DNA of 64,000 nucleotides from Paenibacillus sp. V4I7 (GCF_030817275.1 NZ_JAUSZD010000002.1:7114001-7178000); one strand, 5' to 3'; positions 27,016 through 36,763 are shown, counted from the first letter of the stretch. The notes: generated from the letters alone by a model not told the origin. Numbers and translations: made by a program.

Positions 27016-27055
27016 AAAAGAAAAGAGAGCACGACCCTACTCGGATCTGCTCTCT
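27016..27055 (-). terminator. Rho-independent terminator after the coiled-coil gene
   Basis: Minus strand AGAGAGCA and TGCTCTCT pair around a 16-base loop that can itself pair, then TTTCTTTT follows. Confidence 0.75.
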
Positions 27056-27074
27056 GCTTGAGATACGTGACATT

Positions 27075-27317
27075 TTATTTAGACCATTTAAGCTTAGCTT
27101 CTTGCTCAATCGACCTAGCGGATAATAGTTCAATAATCGAATGCTGCTGCTCTTGAATAAGCTCCATCCTTTTCACTGTTTCATTGGTTTCCAATACAGC
27201 TTGCTTTATTTGAGCTTGTTCCAATTCCATTCTGTCTAATCTGTCTATCACTGGTAATAATTCAGCCCTAAGTAACGCGGTTAATGCTTCTTTCAAGTCA
27301 TTATCCAACATCATCAC
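27075..27317 (-). CDS. Small coiled-coil protein, unknown function
   Basis: About 78-80 residues, with continuous helix heptads (LDNDLKEALTALLRAELLPVIDRLDRMELE onward) and no membrane segment. It resembles short coiled-coil proteins common in Paenibacillus and other Bacillales, but I cannot name a family. The open frame begins at a GTG followed by two ATGs; CGGGAG just upstream fits the later ATG best, so the exact start is uncertain by two codons. A terminator follows. It lies between metK and the glycosidase-like gene with gaps on both sides. Confidence 0.65.
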   Translation of the reverse strand: MMMLDNDLKEALTALLRAELLPVIDRLDRMELEQAQIKQAVLETNETVKRMELIQEQQHSIIELLSARSIEQEAKLKWSK

Positions 27318-27469
27318 TCCCGATCCAATTACTTAATTCTGTTTTACGATTATACCATAATACTCAAACTTAGAGCATCTTCGGACTATATAATTATTAT
27401 ACCATAAAATAGAAATTAAAACAAACATATGTTCTCGTATTGTTGTAATTCTTAGTTATCATAAAATGC

Positions 27470-27496
27470 AAAAAAGTCGCCCAATAAGGACGACTT
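27470..27496 (-). terminator. Rho-independent terminator after metK
   Basis: Minus strand AAGTCG and CGACTT, with two further inner pairs, and a T6 tail. It begins about 10 bases after the metK stop. Confidence 0.85.
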
Positions 27497-27505
27497 CCAT
27501 AAATT

Positions 27506-28711
27506 TTAAACCAATGCTTGTGTTTTCAAAGACTCAGCTTTGTCTGTACGCTCCCAAGGAACATCCAGATCATTACGGCCAAAGTGACCATAAGCAGCTG
27601 TTTGACGGTAGATTGGACGACGCAGGTCAAGCTCTTTAATGATGCCCGCAGGACGAAGATCAAAGTTAGTATGAATCAGCTCAACAAGCTTCTCTTCACT
27701 TACTTTACCTGTTCCAAAAGTATCCACAGCAATGGACACTGGACGAGCTACACCAATAGCATATGCTAATTGAACTTCACATTTTTCAGCAAGTCCAGCT
27801 GCTACAATGTTTTTCGCAACATAACGCGCTGCGTAAGCACCGGAACGGTCAACTTTCGTTGGATCCTTACCAGAGAATGCGCCACCGCCGTGACGAGCAT
27901 AACCACCGTAAGTATCAACGATGATTTTACGACCTGTCAAACCAGCATCCCCTTGAGGTCCGCCAATTACGAAACGGCCAGTTGGGTTAATGAAATAGTT
28001 TGTATTCTCATCCAGCAAATGAGCTGGAACGATTGGGTTAATGACATGTTCTTTAATATCTTTTTGGATTTGCTCCAATGTAACTTCTTCGCCATGCTGT
28101 GTGGATACAACAATCGCATCAACACGAACTGGTTTATCATCGACATACTCAACCGTTACTTGTGTTTTACCGTCCGGACGCAGGTATGGAAGAGTTCCAT
28201 TTTTACGAACTTCCGTCAAACGACGAGCCAATTGGTGAGAAATCGAGATTGGAAGAGGCATAAGCTCAGGCGTTTCGTTAACCGCGAATCCGAACATCAG
28301 ACCTTGGTCACCAGCACCGATTGCGTCAATTTCCTCATCAGACATCGAACCTTCTCTTGCTTCAAGGGCTCTGTTAACACCTTGTGCAATGTCAGGGGAT
28401 TGTTCATTCAAAGAAACGAGAACCGCACAAGTTTGGGAGTCAAAACCATACTTCGCACGCGTATAACCAATATCCTTAATTGTTTGTCTAGCGATCGCTT
28501 GAATATCAACATATTCAGAGCTTGAAGTAATCTCACCGATTACCAAAACCAAACCAGTTGCTACAGATACCTCACATGCTACACGAGCATTCGGATCATT
28601 GGCAAGAAATGCATCCAATACCGAGTCAGAAATTTGGTCACAAATTTTATCCGGATGACCTTCTGTTACGGATTCGGATGTAAATAAACGACGTCCACGT
28701 ACTTGCGCCAT
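27506..28711 (-). CDS. metK: S-adenosylmethionine synthetase
   Basis: Makes SAM from methionine and ATP. About 401 residues from ATG 28711, nine bases after AGGAGG; an ATG three codons earlier is too close. Family motifs are all present: [19 protein letters not shown] at the N terminus, the [10 protein letters not shown] loop, and [19 protein letters not shown]. It supplies SAM for speD (3.2 kb) and all methylations. The upstream gap holds a promoter, a hairpin terminator and a structured leader, but no recognisable S-box. Confidence 0.97.
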   Translation of the reverse strand: MAQVRGRRLFTSESVTEGHPDKICDQISDSVLDAFLANDPNARVACEVSVATGLVLVIGEITSSSEYVDIQAIARQTIKDIGYTRAKYGFDSQTCAVLVSLNEQSPDIAQGVNRALEAREGSMSDEEIDAIGAGDQGLMFGFAVNETPELMPLPISISHQLARRLTEVRKNGTLPYLRPDGKTQVTVEYVDDKPVRVDAIVVSTQHGEEVTLEQIQKDIKEHVINPIVPAHLLDENTNYFINPTGRFVIGGPQGDAGLTGRKIIVDTYGGYARHGGGAFSGKDPTKVDRSGAYAARYVAKNIVAAGLAEKCEVQLAYAIGVARPVSIAVDTFGTGKVSEEKLVELIHTNFDLRPAGIIKELDLRRPIYRQTAAYGHFGRNDLDVPWERTDKAESLKTQALV

Positions 28712-28744
28712 ATCATTCATCCTCCTAATATCATTTAGTATGTT

Positions 28745-28900
28745 TGAAAAGCTTCTACACGATGCCTCTATATGAAAAAAAGTGGGCCCGGCTTTAGCGG
28801 CAGCTTTTCACGCCAAACGGAATCCCTCTTTTGCGCTCAAGCGCTAACAAGATCCTTGAATTCCGCAATGGTAAAAATTAGAATCAAACAGTAAACCCAG
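28745..28900 (-). other. Structured leader of metK, class not recognised
   Basis: Minus-strand RNA. CGGAAT (28865-28860) pairs with ATTCCG (28823-28818), enclosing two hairpins: CAAG-GAT-CTTG (28858-28848) and GCGCTTGAGCGC (28844-28833). Past it, GTTTGGC can pair with GCCGGGC just before a seven-T run, a possible terminator that would compete with the closing stem. The SAM-I (S-box) core (GAGGGA then GGCCC, GCAACC) is not found. This gap is where a SAM riboswitch would be expected. Confidence 0.4.
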
Positions 28901-28920
28901 TAATCATGAATAAAGACAAC

Positions 28921-28953
28921 AAAAAAATGAACCTTTCCCGATTGGAAAAGGTT
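28921..28953 (-). terminator. Rho-independent terminator between the SASP gene and metK
   Basis: Minus strand AACCTTTTCC and GGGAAAGGTT (10 bp, one wobble, 4-base loop) followed by CATTTTTTT. It may end the SASP transcript, but it also lies directly downstream of the promoter at 28981-29009. Confidence 0.8.
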
Positions 28954-28980
28954 AAATTAAATATTGACCTTCAATTAGTT

Positions 28981-29009
28981 ATCTTACGTCATTTGTCGTC
29001 TAGTGTCAA
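28981..29009 (-). promoter_or_regulatory. SigA-type promoter upstream of metK
   Basis: Minus strand perfect -35 TTGACA (29009-29004), 17 bp, -10 TAAGAT (28986-28981). The start would be near 28974, only about 20 bases before the terminator hairpin at 28953-28921. If used, most transcripts may stop early. Confidence 0.55.
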
Positions 29010-29049
29010 TGCAGCAAACCGTGAAGAAATTATGAATAATTCATCAAAT

Positions 29050-29322
29050 CTATAAAGAAAATAGTGCTTCTTCTGCTTTCTGAATCAGTCTTTTAGTAAT
29101 CGTTCCCCCTACTGCTCCTGCATCTCGCGATGAGATATGTCCCCAGTAGTCTTCTTTCATTGAAGAGGAAGGAATCGAGCCCAATTCCGTCGCAAACTCC
29201 GTATCCGCATGAAGCGACATTTGCTTACCGACAGGCAAACCTAATTCAGCAGCAATCTCATACTTTAAAATATCTAATGCCTTTTTCGATTCAGGAACCA
29301 CTTTATTATTGTTTCTAGCCAT
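29050..29322 (-). CDS. Small acid-soluble spore protein, alpha/beta type
   Basis: A 90-residue DNA-binding SASP that coats spore DNA and protects it from UV and chemicals. The germination protease site is recognisable (TEFATELG), followed by the DNA-contact block (SRDAGAVGGTITKRLIQKAEE). ATG 29322 follows AAGGAGG. A CATACTA (29404-29398) resembles a SigG -10 element, but no well-spaced -35 was found. It is a single gene. Confidence 0.93.
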   Translation of the reverse strand: MARNNNKVVPESKKALDILKYEIAAELGLPVGKQMSLHADTEFATELGSIPSSSMKEDYWGHISSRDAGAVGGTITKRLIQKAEEALFSL

Positions 29323-29525
29323 AACAAACGCCTCCTTAGAGTTTTTGTTGTGATTACGACACTACATAAGCAATTGCCGATGATGTGAGTACATCACTAG
29401 TATGGCTAGATTCCTGAAGTCGAACCGCATAAGAACTTGTCAGATTGGGTAAAATTATGGAGAAGAGTTTTATTGAAATACGACCAAATGAACAAACATT
29501 TTAGTTTTAAAATTTGCAAAAAACT

Positions 29526-30080
29526 TTATTGAGCAACCTTACTTCCGTCGGCATTCAACAATAAATAGCTTCCGCGTACCATGACAAAGATGTCCGCCGT
29601 ATTCTTAGGCGATGACTTAATACCACGGCCCTCGGCCGGGAAGATCAAAAGATGATTCAGCGCGACTTCCGTCCCCACTGAAAGATCTTTGCCTCCCGTT
29701 ACATCCGGGATGCCATTTTCATCGTTGCTCACGGCGAGTACCCTGCCAGTTCGCACGATAAACTCGGCGCCAGCACCGGCGTAAAGCGTTTGTCCATTTT
29801 GCAATTGGACAACCTTCATTGTCGCTGGCGTGGAAGTGCCCGTGCCTCCGTTACTCCCGCTAGGCTGGCCTGCGCCAGCATTGGCCGCGATCGCGGAGGC
29901 GACAATCTCCTTCACCTTTGCTTCGCTTAAGGTGTTCTGGTCGAAGTAGCTCTTTGTGATCACCGGGTCGGTGGACGAGCCTGGGGTGGGGGCTTCGGCT
30001 TGGGATGTGGTAAATAATGTTAGTACATTAAAGAAAGTTATTAGTAAAACTATTGATCTAAAACTTAATAAGTAATTCAC
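29526..30080 (-). CDS. Small exported protein, unknown function
   Basis: 184 residues, family not recognised. A signal peptide covers about 1-28 (two hydrophobic stretches ending SQAEA). A helix-forming segment YFDQNTLSEAKVKEIVASAI follows, then a Gly/Ser/Thr-rich linker (about residues 70-87). A compact beta-rich domain fills the rest (VVQLQNGQTLYAGAGAEFIVRTGR, LNHLLIFPAEGRGIK, ADIFVMVRGSYL). GTG 30080 lies 11 bases after AAGGAG. It lies downstream of the S-layer paralogue, with a terminator between, so a surface role is a guess from position only. Confidence 0.7.
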   Translation of the reverse strand: MNYLLSFRSIVLLITFFNVLTLFTTSQAEAPTPGSSTDPVITKSYFDQNTLSEAKVKEIVASAIAANAGAGQPSGSNGGTGTSTPATMKVVQLQNGQTLYAGAGAEFIVRTGRVLAVSNDENGIPDVTGGKDLSVGTEVALNHLLIFPAEGRGIKSSPKNTADIFVMVRGSYLLLNADGSKVAQ

Positions 30081-30108
30081 TAAGCATTACTCTCCTTAAT
30101 TTATTAAG

Positions 30109-30143
30109 TAAAAAACAAGAAGACCCTCATCGAGGGTCTTCTT
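30109..30143 (-). terminator. Rho-independent terminator after the first S-layer gene
   Basis: AAGAAGACCCTC and GAGGGTCTTCTT form a perfect 12-bp stem with a 3-base loop; T-run on the minus strand. Confidence 0.92.
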
Positions 30144-30157
30144 AACTCCAAATTCTA

Positions 30158-33100
30158 TTAAGGAGTTTGATCAATTGTTACTACAGTTGTAGCTGATTTA
30201 CCATTGCTTGTAACTGCTTTAAGAACGAATTCTTTAACAGTACCAGTAATAGTTACAGCACCAGTTGTTTGATCTACAGTAACAGTACCAGTTCCAACTT
30301 TACCAGTTACAGTGTAAAGAAGACCTAATACATTTTGGTATTTAGGAATCTCAGCATCAGTGTACTCAATTCCATAACTATCATTAACTGTTAAGTTAAG
30401 AATAGCTTCTGTAGTTGACGATGTAGCACCGTATGCAAGTTCAATACCAGTATTTCCAGCTTTAATTGTTGCTACCGTAGGAGCATCAGTTTTTACGTTG
30501 ATTGTATTAGTCGTAAGCTCTTTAATTTCACCATTAGCTGCTTTAAACACTACTGTTACTGTAGCAGAACCAGCTTTGTTACCAACAACATTTACTTTAC
30601 CGGCTGCTGAACCATAAACTGCATTCACAACACTTGGAGCAGATGAACTTGCGCCAATTACGCGGTCGGATGGAATAGCAACTTTATCGCCTGATCCATC
30701 TTTAGCAGTTACTTCAAGAGTCCTACCAAGACTGGACAAGTAATTATTTGTAACGTCATCAGCATGCTTATAAGTGCTGTCTAAGTATGCATAGAGATCT
30801 ACAACTGAATTCAATGCATAAGTTAGATTGCTATCATTAGCAATTGTTTTAATGGAAGCAGTTTGGTTTTTGATCAGTCTATCTTTAGTGCGATCTGCAG
30901 AATTCACAATTTCAACTAGATCAACTGAAATTTTAGCTTCACCACTTGTGTTGTTGATTGTATTAAACTTAAAGCCTTTGTTGAAACCTTTGAAAGATGT
31001 TGCCAAAGCAACATTAGCAGACGCATCATCTGTAATTACATATTCAGCTTGTCGAGTTGCCCATGCACTATCTTTACCTACAACTGTAGCATAAGTGGAA
31101 CCTGTTACTGTTGTTTTAACAGCATATTTTCCAGCTAAGCTTGATTTAGCAGAATCAAGAGTAGCACCGTATTGATCTTTTACCACTAGAACAAACTCAG
31201 AGGAAGCACCAAGCACTGCTTTTGCAGCAGGAGCTGTAGCTACTACAACTGTAGAAGGTTTGCGAGCTTCATTAACTTGGTAGCTTTGCGTAGCATTAGT
31301 TTGGATGCCAGCAGTATAGATACCTGCGTTAACAAACACAATTCCTCTTTCAGCAGTTGTTACTTCATCCAACTTAAGCTTACCTTTGTTTTCGCCGTTT
31401 TCAACGATACCCGTTACTGTACCTGATGCATTAGTAACACCGCTAATAGTCGCGCCAGAGACTTGAATGGAAATTCTTCCGTCTTTAGCATTAGCTACGA
31501 TATCATCAGCAGATAATGTATTTCCAGCAGCATCATATGCGATAATTGGAACATATTTGTCTTTATCACCTTCAGCAAGTACACCAGAAAGAGATCCAAT
31601 CTCAATTTTATTTGCTGTTTTTGCAGATTTAACGCTAACTTTTGCAGTTTCAGAGGAGGATCCCACATATACAGTTACTGTAAAATCAGCATCTTTTTCT
31701 ACATTTTTCTTAAGGTTTACTTTGATTTTATCAAGATCATCCGTATTTGTTTCAACAGACTCGAATGAGTATGGAGTAACAATTACAGTAGCTTTGTAGC
31801 TGCTTGAAATTACACCAGCGCCATCTGTGAATGCTGCTTTGGATGCTTTATCGCCATATTGGTCAAATCTTGTAATAGCAATTTCTGCAGATTGATCTTT
31901 TTCAGTCAGAGCAGTTTGGCTATTAGGATATTTCACAGCTCCAAGCTGAATTTTGGATACGATTGGAGCAATACCGATTTTGAAAGTTCTTTGTACAGCA
32001 ACAGATGAATTTGTAAAGAATACATTAATTGGTAGAACGGACACTTCTGGTTGCGTATCTACAGATGTTCCATCTAATCTCTTAGTGTTAACATCTAGTT
32101 CAAGAAGGCCAGTATCATCGTTTCTTGTTAGGTTTTTGGATACACCATTTACATATGCAGTGTAGCTTCCGCCTGTGTAAGAAGCATTTTCACCGTATTG
32201 ATTAGATGCTTTAACTTGAATGATAACACTTGGACTTTGAGCAATTTTCTCGCTTGCATTTACAAAATCCAATTTTGTAACTTTTTCATTTTCAGCAGTA
32301 AATTCACCGCTTACTTTATCAACGGCTGTCGCATCTAAACCTGAGACAGTAGCAGTATATTTACCTTCTGTAATTTTAACATCTGTAAGAGTCAAAGTAG
32401 CTGTTTTCTTGTCATCAGACCATACAGTAGTTGTAGTAACTGCTTGAGTTCCTTTAGTCAATGCAACTTTAGCTTTAGTATCGTCAACTGGTTTGTTGAA
32501 AGTAACAGTTACTTTTTGAACGCCTGTTGCTTTAGCTTCAGTTACGGATACTTTACCAGGAGATACATATTGAGCTTTCGCTTCGTATGCACCAGTCAAA
32601 AGAAGGTCGCGAGTTGCGTTTCCTTGACCACCGAATTTGCCATCAGCGCCAGCAGGAAGAAGTTTCAATTCAAGAGCCAATGCTACATAGCCTTGTGCCC
32701 AGCCAGAAACAGTTGTATCAGTACCTGTTTTTGCTTTTGCTTCAGCATCTTTACCTAGTACGCGAACCAAGAAAGTCGCAAGTTGTTCTTTTGTTACTTT
32801 ACCAGCTGGGTTGTATTGACCTTCAGCATAGCCATCAGTGATTCCAGCAGTTTTCAAAGCTTCGATGAAAGGAAGTGCGTAGCCATTAGCTGCGTCATCT
32901 ACTTTAACATCAGAGAAGCTGGAAGTTTTAAGATCTTTGTTTACTTCGATACCAGTGATCAAAGCTGCAACTTTTGCGAATTGAGCGCGGTTCATTTCGT
33001 CTTTAAGACCAAATGTAGTTTCGCTCACTCCATCAAAAATACCTGCGCTGATCAATGCATCGAATTTCGCTTTTGTAGCTGCGTCAAGATCTTTAAGATC

Positions 33101-33193
33101 TGTGAAGTCAGCAGATGTTTTACCGAATGCTACGGAAGAAAACATGGATAATGCCATTGCTGTAGAAAGAATTACGGATAAACTTTTTTTCAT
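30158..33193 (-). CDS. S-layer protein with three N-terminal SLH domains (paralogue)
   Basis: A 1011-residue surface protein from ATG 33193. Signal peptide about 1-24 (cut after SVAFG). Three SLH domains cover about 27-215 and bind pyruvylated cell-wall polymer; the rest is Ig-like beta repeats typical of S-layer lattices. It is a diverged paralogue of the next two genes, nearly the same in signal peptide and SLH region but different later. A second in-frame ATG at 33274 has its own AAAGGGGGTG site and would add 27 residues (see findings). A strong promoter and a 12-bp terminator bracket it. Confidence 0.93.
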   Translation of the reverse strand: MKKSLSVILSTAMALSMFSSVAFGKTSADFTDLKDLDAATKAKFDALISAGIFDGVSETTFGLKDEMNRAQFAKVAALITGIEVNKDLKTSSFSDVKVDDAANGYALPFIEALKTAGITDGYAEGQYNPAGKVTKEQLATFLVRVLGKDAEAKAKTGTDTTVSGWAQGYVALALELKLLPAGADGKFGGQGNATRDLLLTGAYEAKAQYVSPGKVSVTEAKATGVQKVTVTFNKPVDDTKAKVALTKGTQAVTTTTVWSDDKKTATLTLTDVKITEGKYTATVSGLDATAVDKVSGEFTAENEKVTKLDFVNASEKIAQSPSVIIQVKASNQYGENASYTGGSYTAYVNGVSKNLTRNDDTGLLELDVNTKRLDGTSVDTQPEVSVLPINVFFTNSSVAVQRTFKIGIAPIVSKIQLGAVKYPNSQTALTEKDQSAEIAITRFDQYGDKASKAAFTDGAGVISSSYKATVIVTPYSFESVETNTDDLDKIKVNLKKNVEKDADFTVTVYVGSSSETAKVSVKSAKTANKIEIGSLSGVLAEGDKDKYVPIIAYDAAGNTLSADDIVANAKDGRISIQVSGATISGVTNASGTVTGIVENGENKGKLKLDEVTTAERGIVFVNAGIYTAGIQTNATQSYQVNEARKPSTVVVATAPAAKAVLGASSEFVLVVKDQYGATLDSAKSSLAGKYAVKTTVTGSTYATVVGKDSAWATRQAEYVITDDASANVALATSFKGFNKGFKFNTINNTSGEAKISVDLVEIVNSADRTKDRLIKNQTASIKTIANDSNLTYALNSVVDLYAYLDSTYKHADDVTNNYLSSLGRTLEVTAKDGSGDKVAIPSDRVIGASSSAPSVVNAVYGSAAGKVNVVGNKAGSATVTVVFKAANGEIKELTTNTINVKTDAPTVATIKAGNTGIELAYGATSSTTEAILNLTVNDSYGIEYTDAEIPKYQNVLGLLYTVTGKVGTGTVTVDQTTGAVTITGTVKEFVLKAVTSNGKSATTVVTIDQTP

Positions 33194-33396
33194 AACCTTT
33201 TTTTCTCCTCCTTGAATATCTTTGGTTTTATTTTTTAGGTTGAATCTAACAATATTTGAGCTCGATTTACTCATTGTTTGGTTCACCCCCTTTCCAGAGT
33301 TAGAGCATAATATAACTAAGTTCGCGTGCAGCTCTTGTGGCTGCATTGGAAACTAGTAAACTTAAAGTAGGAAAATAGACACTCACACCAATTTAC

Positions 33397-33425
33397 ATTA
33401 TACAATGGTCGATTAGCGTCGTAAA
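33397..33425 (-). promoter_or_regulatory. Promoter and leader of the first S-layer gene
   Basis: Minus strand -35 TTTACG (33425-33420), 17 bp, perfect -10 TATAAT (33402-33397). The leader to ATG 33193 is about 200 bases and carries a hairpin TGCAGC/GCTGCA (33345-33327). The rest of the 430-bp gap holds only the terminator at 33572-33610. Confidence 0.75.
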
Positions 33426-33571
33426 GAATTATTTTCTAATAATAATTAGCCGTAACTAATTTTCTTATTTTCATAGTATTAAACGCAGTATTTCTAAAAA
33501 AGTTGCGCTTTTGTTTTTTTTTTTATAAATACTTTTGGTTTACGAGCAAGTAATCATTTTATTTGAATTAG

Positions 33572-33610
33572 AAAAAGCGCCCCGTGCTAGTTATGCACAG
33601 GACGCTTTTT
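33572..33610 (-). terminator. Terminator after the second S-layer gene
   Basis: AAAAAGCG and a 16-base arm on each side of a 7-base loop; minus-strand pairs include two wobbles and the T5 tail. Homologous to, but diverged from, the hairpin at 36838-36876. Confidence 0.88.
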
Positions 33611-33627
33611 AATAAATTACTTATAAA

Positions 33628-36609
33628 TTAGTCGATTACCGTTACCAGTGTAGTAGCTGTTTTTCCGTTGTTAGAAATTGCTTTCAACGTAAACTCAGTT
33701 ACACCTGCTCCAATTGTTACCGCACCTGTTGTTTGGTCAACAGATACCGTACCACCTGTTACACCAGACACTGTGTATACTAGACCACCTGTCAATAGCT
33801 TGTAGCCATCGATGTTTGTACCTTTATACTCAATGCCATAGTTGTCTGTAAGCGCTAGGTCCATGATGTCATAAACCGCTGGCACTGCATCATTATCAAC
33901 TGTTTTTGTTGTGTTTCCAGCAGTTAAGGAAGCCACTGCAACAGCGTCACCTTTAACTTTTACTGATGTTGTCATGTCCTTCACTTCACCATTCGCAGCA
34001 GTAAAGGTCACTGTCACATTAGCTGTACCTGCTTTATAACCATTTAACTTAGCTTTACCAGCTGGATCAAACGTTACTTTCAACACATTTGAATCAGAAG
34101 AAGTTACACCAACAATGCGATCTTGTGGAATCACTACATTGTTTCCTGCATTATCTTTCGCAGTAATCTCAAGTGTTCTTCCCGTTAAAAGTGTTAATGG
34201 AGCATCTTTTTGACCCGTTGTTAACTGGGAACTATCTAATGCTGCGTAGAGATCACTTACAGCTGTTAATGCGTAAGTTAATTCTGTGCTTGATGCTACA
34301 GTTTCAATGGATTTTGTAACTTTCTTAATTTCTTTATCTTTTGTACGGTCGGCAGGATTTACAATCTCAACCAATTGTGCTGTAAATTCCATTTTACCAG
34401 CATCGCCGTCTGTGTTAAATACAAAGCCTTTATTGAAACCAGTAAATGCATTGCCTGAGTACTCTTGATTATTTGCGTAAACATAATCTGCATCCTGACC
34501 ATCAATTGTACCGTATGCCGCTCCAGTTACCGATGTTTTCAAAGCATATTTGTTTAGAAGACCTGCTCTTCCATCCAATGTCTCACCGAACTGGTCTTTA
34601 ACAACTAGTTTGAATTTAGAGTCAGCACCCAAAATCGCTTTGGAAGCAGGGTCTGTTACAACTGTGATTGTTACAGGCTTGCGTCCTTCTTGTACTGTAA
34701 ATTGTTCTGTATCGTTATTTTGAGTTTCAGAAGAGTAAATACCTACATTCAAGAACACAATACCTCTTTCAGTAGCGTCAATTGTCGCAAGTTTCAGTTG
34801 GCCTTTGTGCTCGCCACTTTCAACGATACCTGTGTTTGCTCCACCAACAGTTACTGTTGCAATTCCTGTACCTGTAGCCAATGTAGCTCCAGATGTTTGA
34901 ATAGTAAATCTACCTTCTTTAGCATTCGTAACAATATCCTCAGCAGACAGTTTGTTTCCAGCTGCATCATATGCTACAAGTGTAATATATTTATTTGTAT
35001 CCGCTTCTGCGATAGTCCCTGTATAGGGTGCAATCTCAACTTTATTTGCTACTTTTGAAGATTTAACACTTACTGTTTTTGTTGCAGATGCACTGCCTAC
35101 ATACGTTGTCAAAGTAAAGTCTGTATCTTTCTCTACATTTTTAGATAGAGTTACTTTTACCTTACCCCAATCTGTAACAGCTTTATCGATTGTGAATGCA
35201 TCATTGCTATACGGTGTAACAATTACTTCTGCCTTCATATCTGCAGCGCCTGTGTAATCACTTGCAATGGCATCTCCATATTGGTCAATACGTGTTACTG
35301 CAATTTCAGCTACTTCACCTTTATTCATCAATGCTTTTGCATTGTTTGGATAGCTCACATCACCTAGTTCAACTTTTGTTACATAGGGAGCAGTACCAAT
35401 TTTAAATGTTTTTTGTACAGATACTGAAGAGTTTGTGAAAAATACGTTAACTGGCAATACACTAACTTCTGGTTGTGATGGATTTCCACCAACAGTAGTG
35501 GTGTCTACATTTAGCTCAAGAAGCCCTGTATCATCATTTCTAGTCAAATTAGCTGTCGAACCGTTAACGTATGCTGTATAACTGCCACCAATGAACGATG
35601 CATTTTCGCCATATTGATTTACAGCTTTCAACTTCATTTTAACATGATTGCTAAGGGCGATTTTCTCACTTGCATTTACGAAATCAATTTTTGTGACTTT
35701 TTCATTTTCTGCTGTAAAGTTAGCAGTTGCTTTATCTACTGCTGCCGCGTCTAATCCAGAAAGACTTACGCTATAATTGCCTTCAGTAATTTTATAGTCA
35801 GTTAGTGTCAACACTGCTGATTTTTTATCTTCTGTAAATTTAACCGTTGATGCAACAGCAAGTGTACCTTTTGTTAGAGCAAGAGTTGCTTTTGCTGTAT
35901 CTACTGGCTTGTTGAAGCTTACAGTTACTTGTTGTACGCCAGTTGCTTTCGCGCCAGTTACAGATACTTTACCAGCTGGTACGTATTGTTGTTTCGCTTC
36001 GTATGCACCAGTCACAAGCAGATCGCGAGTTGCGTTTGTCATACCGCCGAATTTACCGTCAGTGCCATTGGAAAGAAGTTTAAGTTCAAGTGCAAGAGCT
36101 ACATAGCCTTGTGCCCAACCAGAAACCGTTGTGTCTGTACCTGTTTTGCCTTTAGCTGCTGCATCTTGACCAAGAACACGAACCAAGAAAGTAGCGAGTT
36201 GTTCTTTTGTTACTTTACCAGCTGGGTTGTATTGACCTTCAGCATAACCATCAGTTACGCCAGCTGTTTTCAAAGCTTCGATGTAAGGAAGTGCATAACC
36301 ATTTGCTGCATCGGTTACACTAACGTCAGTGAATGTGGATGTTTTCAAGTCTTTGTTTACTTCAAGACCCATGATCAATGCCGCTACTTTCGCGAATTGT
36401 GCACGGTTCATTTCGTCTTTCAGACCGAAAGTTGTTTCTGTCACGCCGTCAAAAATACCAGCAGTGATCATGGCATCAAATTTCACTTTTGTTGCTGCAT
36501 CCAGGTCTTTCAAGTCTGTAAAGTCAGCAGATGTTTTACCAAATGCGACGGACGAGAACATGGAAAGAGCCATAGCGGATGTAAGAACTACGGATAGTGT
36601 TTTCTTCAT
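33628..36609 (-). CDS. S-layer protein with three SLH domains, duplicate copy 1
   Basis: 993 residues. Signal peptide about 1-24, then three SLH domains (FTDLKDLDAATKVKFDAMI, FTDVSVTDAANGYALPYIEAL, TTVSGWAQGYVALALELKL) to about residue 215, then Ig-like beta repeats. The protein appears identical to that of the next gene. ATG 36609 follows AGGAGG at 12 bases. The frame is open 19 codons further up to a TTG but without a ribosome site. It would be anchored through the CsaB-modified polymer and be among the most abundant cell proteins. Confidence 0.94.
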   Translation of the reverse strand: MKKTLSVVLTSAMALSMFSSVAFGKTSADFTDLKDLDAATKVKFDAMITAGIFDGVTETTFGLKDEMNRAQFAKVAALIMGLEVNKDLKTSTFTDVSVTDAANGYALPYIEALKTAGVTDGYAEGQYNPAGKVTKEQLATFLVRVLGQDAAAKGKTGTDTTVSGWAQGYVALALELKLLSNGTDGKFGGMTNATRDLLVTGAYEAKQQYVPAGKVSVTGAKATGVQQVTVSFNKPVDTAKATLALTKGTLAVASTVKFTEDKKSAVLTLTDYKITEGNYSVSLSGLDAAAVDKATANFTAENEKVTKIDFVNASEKIALSNHVKMKLKAVNQYGENASFIGGSYTAYVNGSTANLTRNDDTGLLELNVDTTTVGGNPSQPEVSVLPVNVFFTNSSVSVQKTFKIGTAPYVTKVELGDVSYPNNAKALMNKGEVAEIAVTRIDQYGDAIASDYTGAADMKAEVIVTPYSNDAFTIDKAVTDWGKVKVTLSKNVEKDTDFTLTTYVGSASATKTVSVKSSKVANKVEIAPYTGTIAEADTNKYITLVAYDAAGNKLSAEDIVTNAKEGRFTIQTSGATLATGTGIATVTVGGANTGIVESGEHKGQLKLATIDATERGIVFLNVGIYSSETQNNDTEQFTVQEGRKPVTITVVTDPASKAILGADSKFKLVVKDQFGETLDGRAGLLNKYALKTSVTGAAYGTIDGQDADYVYANNQEYSGNAFTGFNKGFVFNTDGDAGKMEFTAQLVEIVNPADRTKDKEIKKVTKSIETVASSTELTYALTAVSDLYAALDSSQLTTGQKDAPLTLLTGRTLEITAKDNAGNNVVIPQDRIVGVTSSDSNVLKVTFDPAGKAKLNGYKAGTANVTVTFTAANGEVKDMTTSVKVKGDAVAVASLTAGNTTKTVDNDAVPAVYDIMDLALTDNYGIEYKGTNIDGYKLLTGGLVYTVSGVTGGTVSVDQTTGAVTIGAGVTEFTLKAISNNGKTATTLVTVID

Positions 36610-36697
36610 AAAGGTTTGTTTCCTCCTAATATTTTTTAAGTTTTTGTTATAAAAACTTATAACCAACGGGGCGACAGTTGAATCAAGGCATGACTCT

Positions 36698-36763
36698 ATG
36701 TAGCTTCGCGTCTATCACCTTGGCTACATGAATTAGTATACGTGACTGTATGCATTATTTCAT
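36698..36763 (-). promoter_or_regulatory. Promoter and 5'-terminal hairpin of S-layer copy 1
   Basis: Minus strand -35 ATGAAA (36763-36758), 17 bp, -10 TATACT (36740-36735). The predicted start falls at the first arm of a 7-bp hairpin ATGTAGC/GCTACAT (36729-36698). A 5'-terminal stem of this kind can protect mRNA. The same elements occur 3265 bp away. Confidence 0.6.

Noticed and set aside
28745-28900. SAM-I (S-box) riboswitch upstream of metK
   Set aside because: The conserved core elements were looked for on the minus strand and not found, so I list only an unclassified structured leader.
34690-36597. Long Cys-rich plus-strand frames inside the S-layer genes (also 37955-39862 and 32444-33151)
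   Set aside because: They recur only because the genes are duplicated. The Cys-rich, low-complexity content is what antisense reading of Thr/Ala/Lys-rich S-layer sequence gives.
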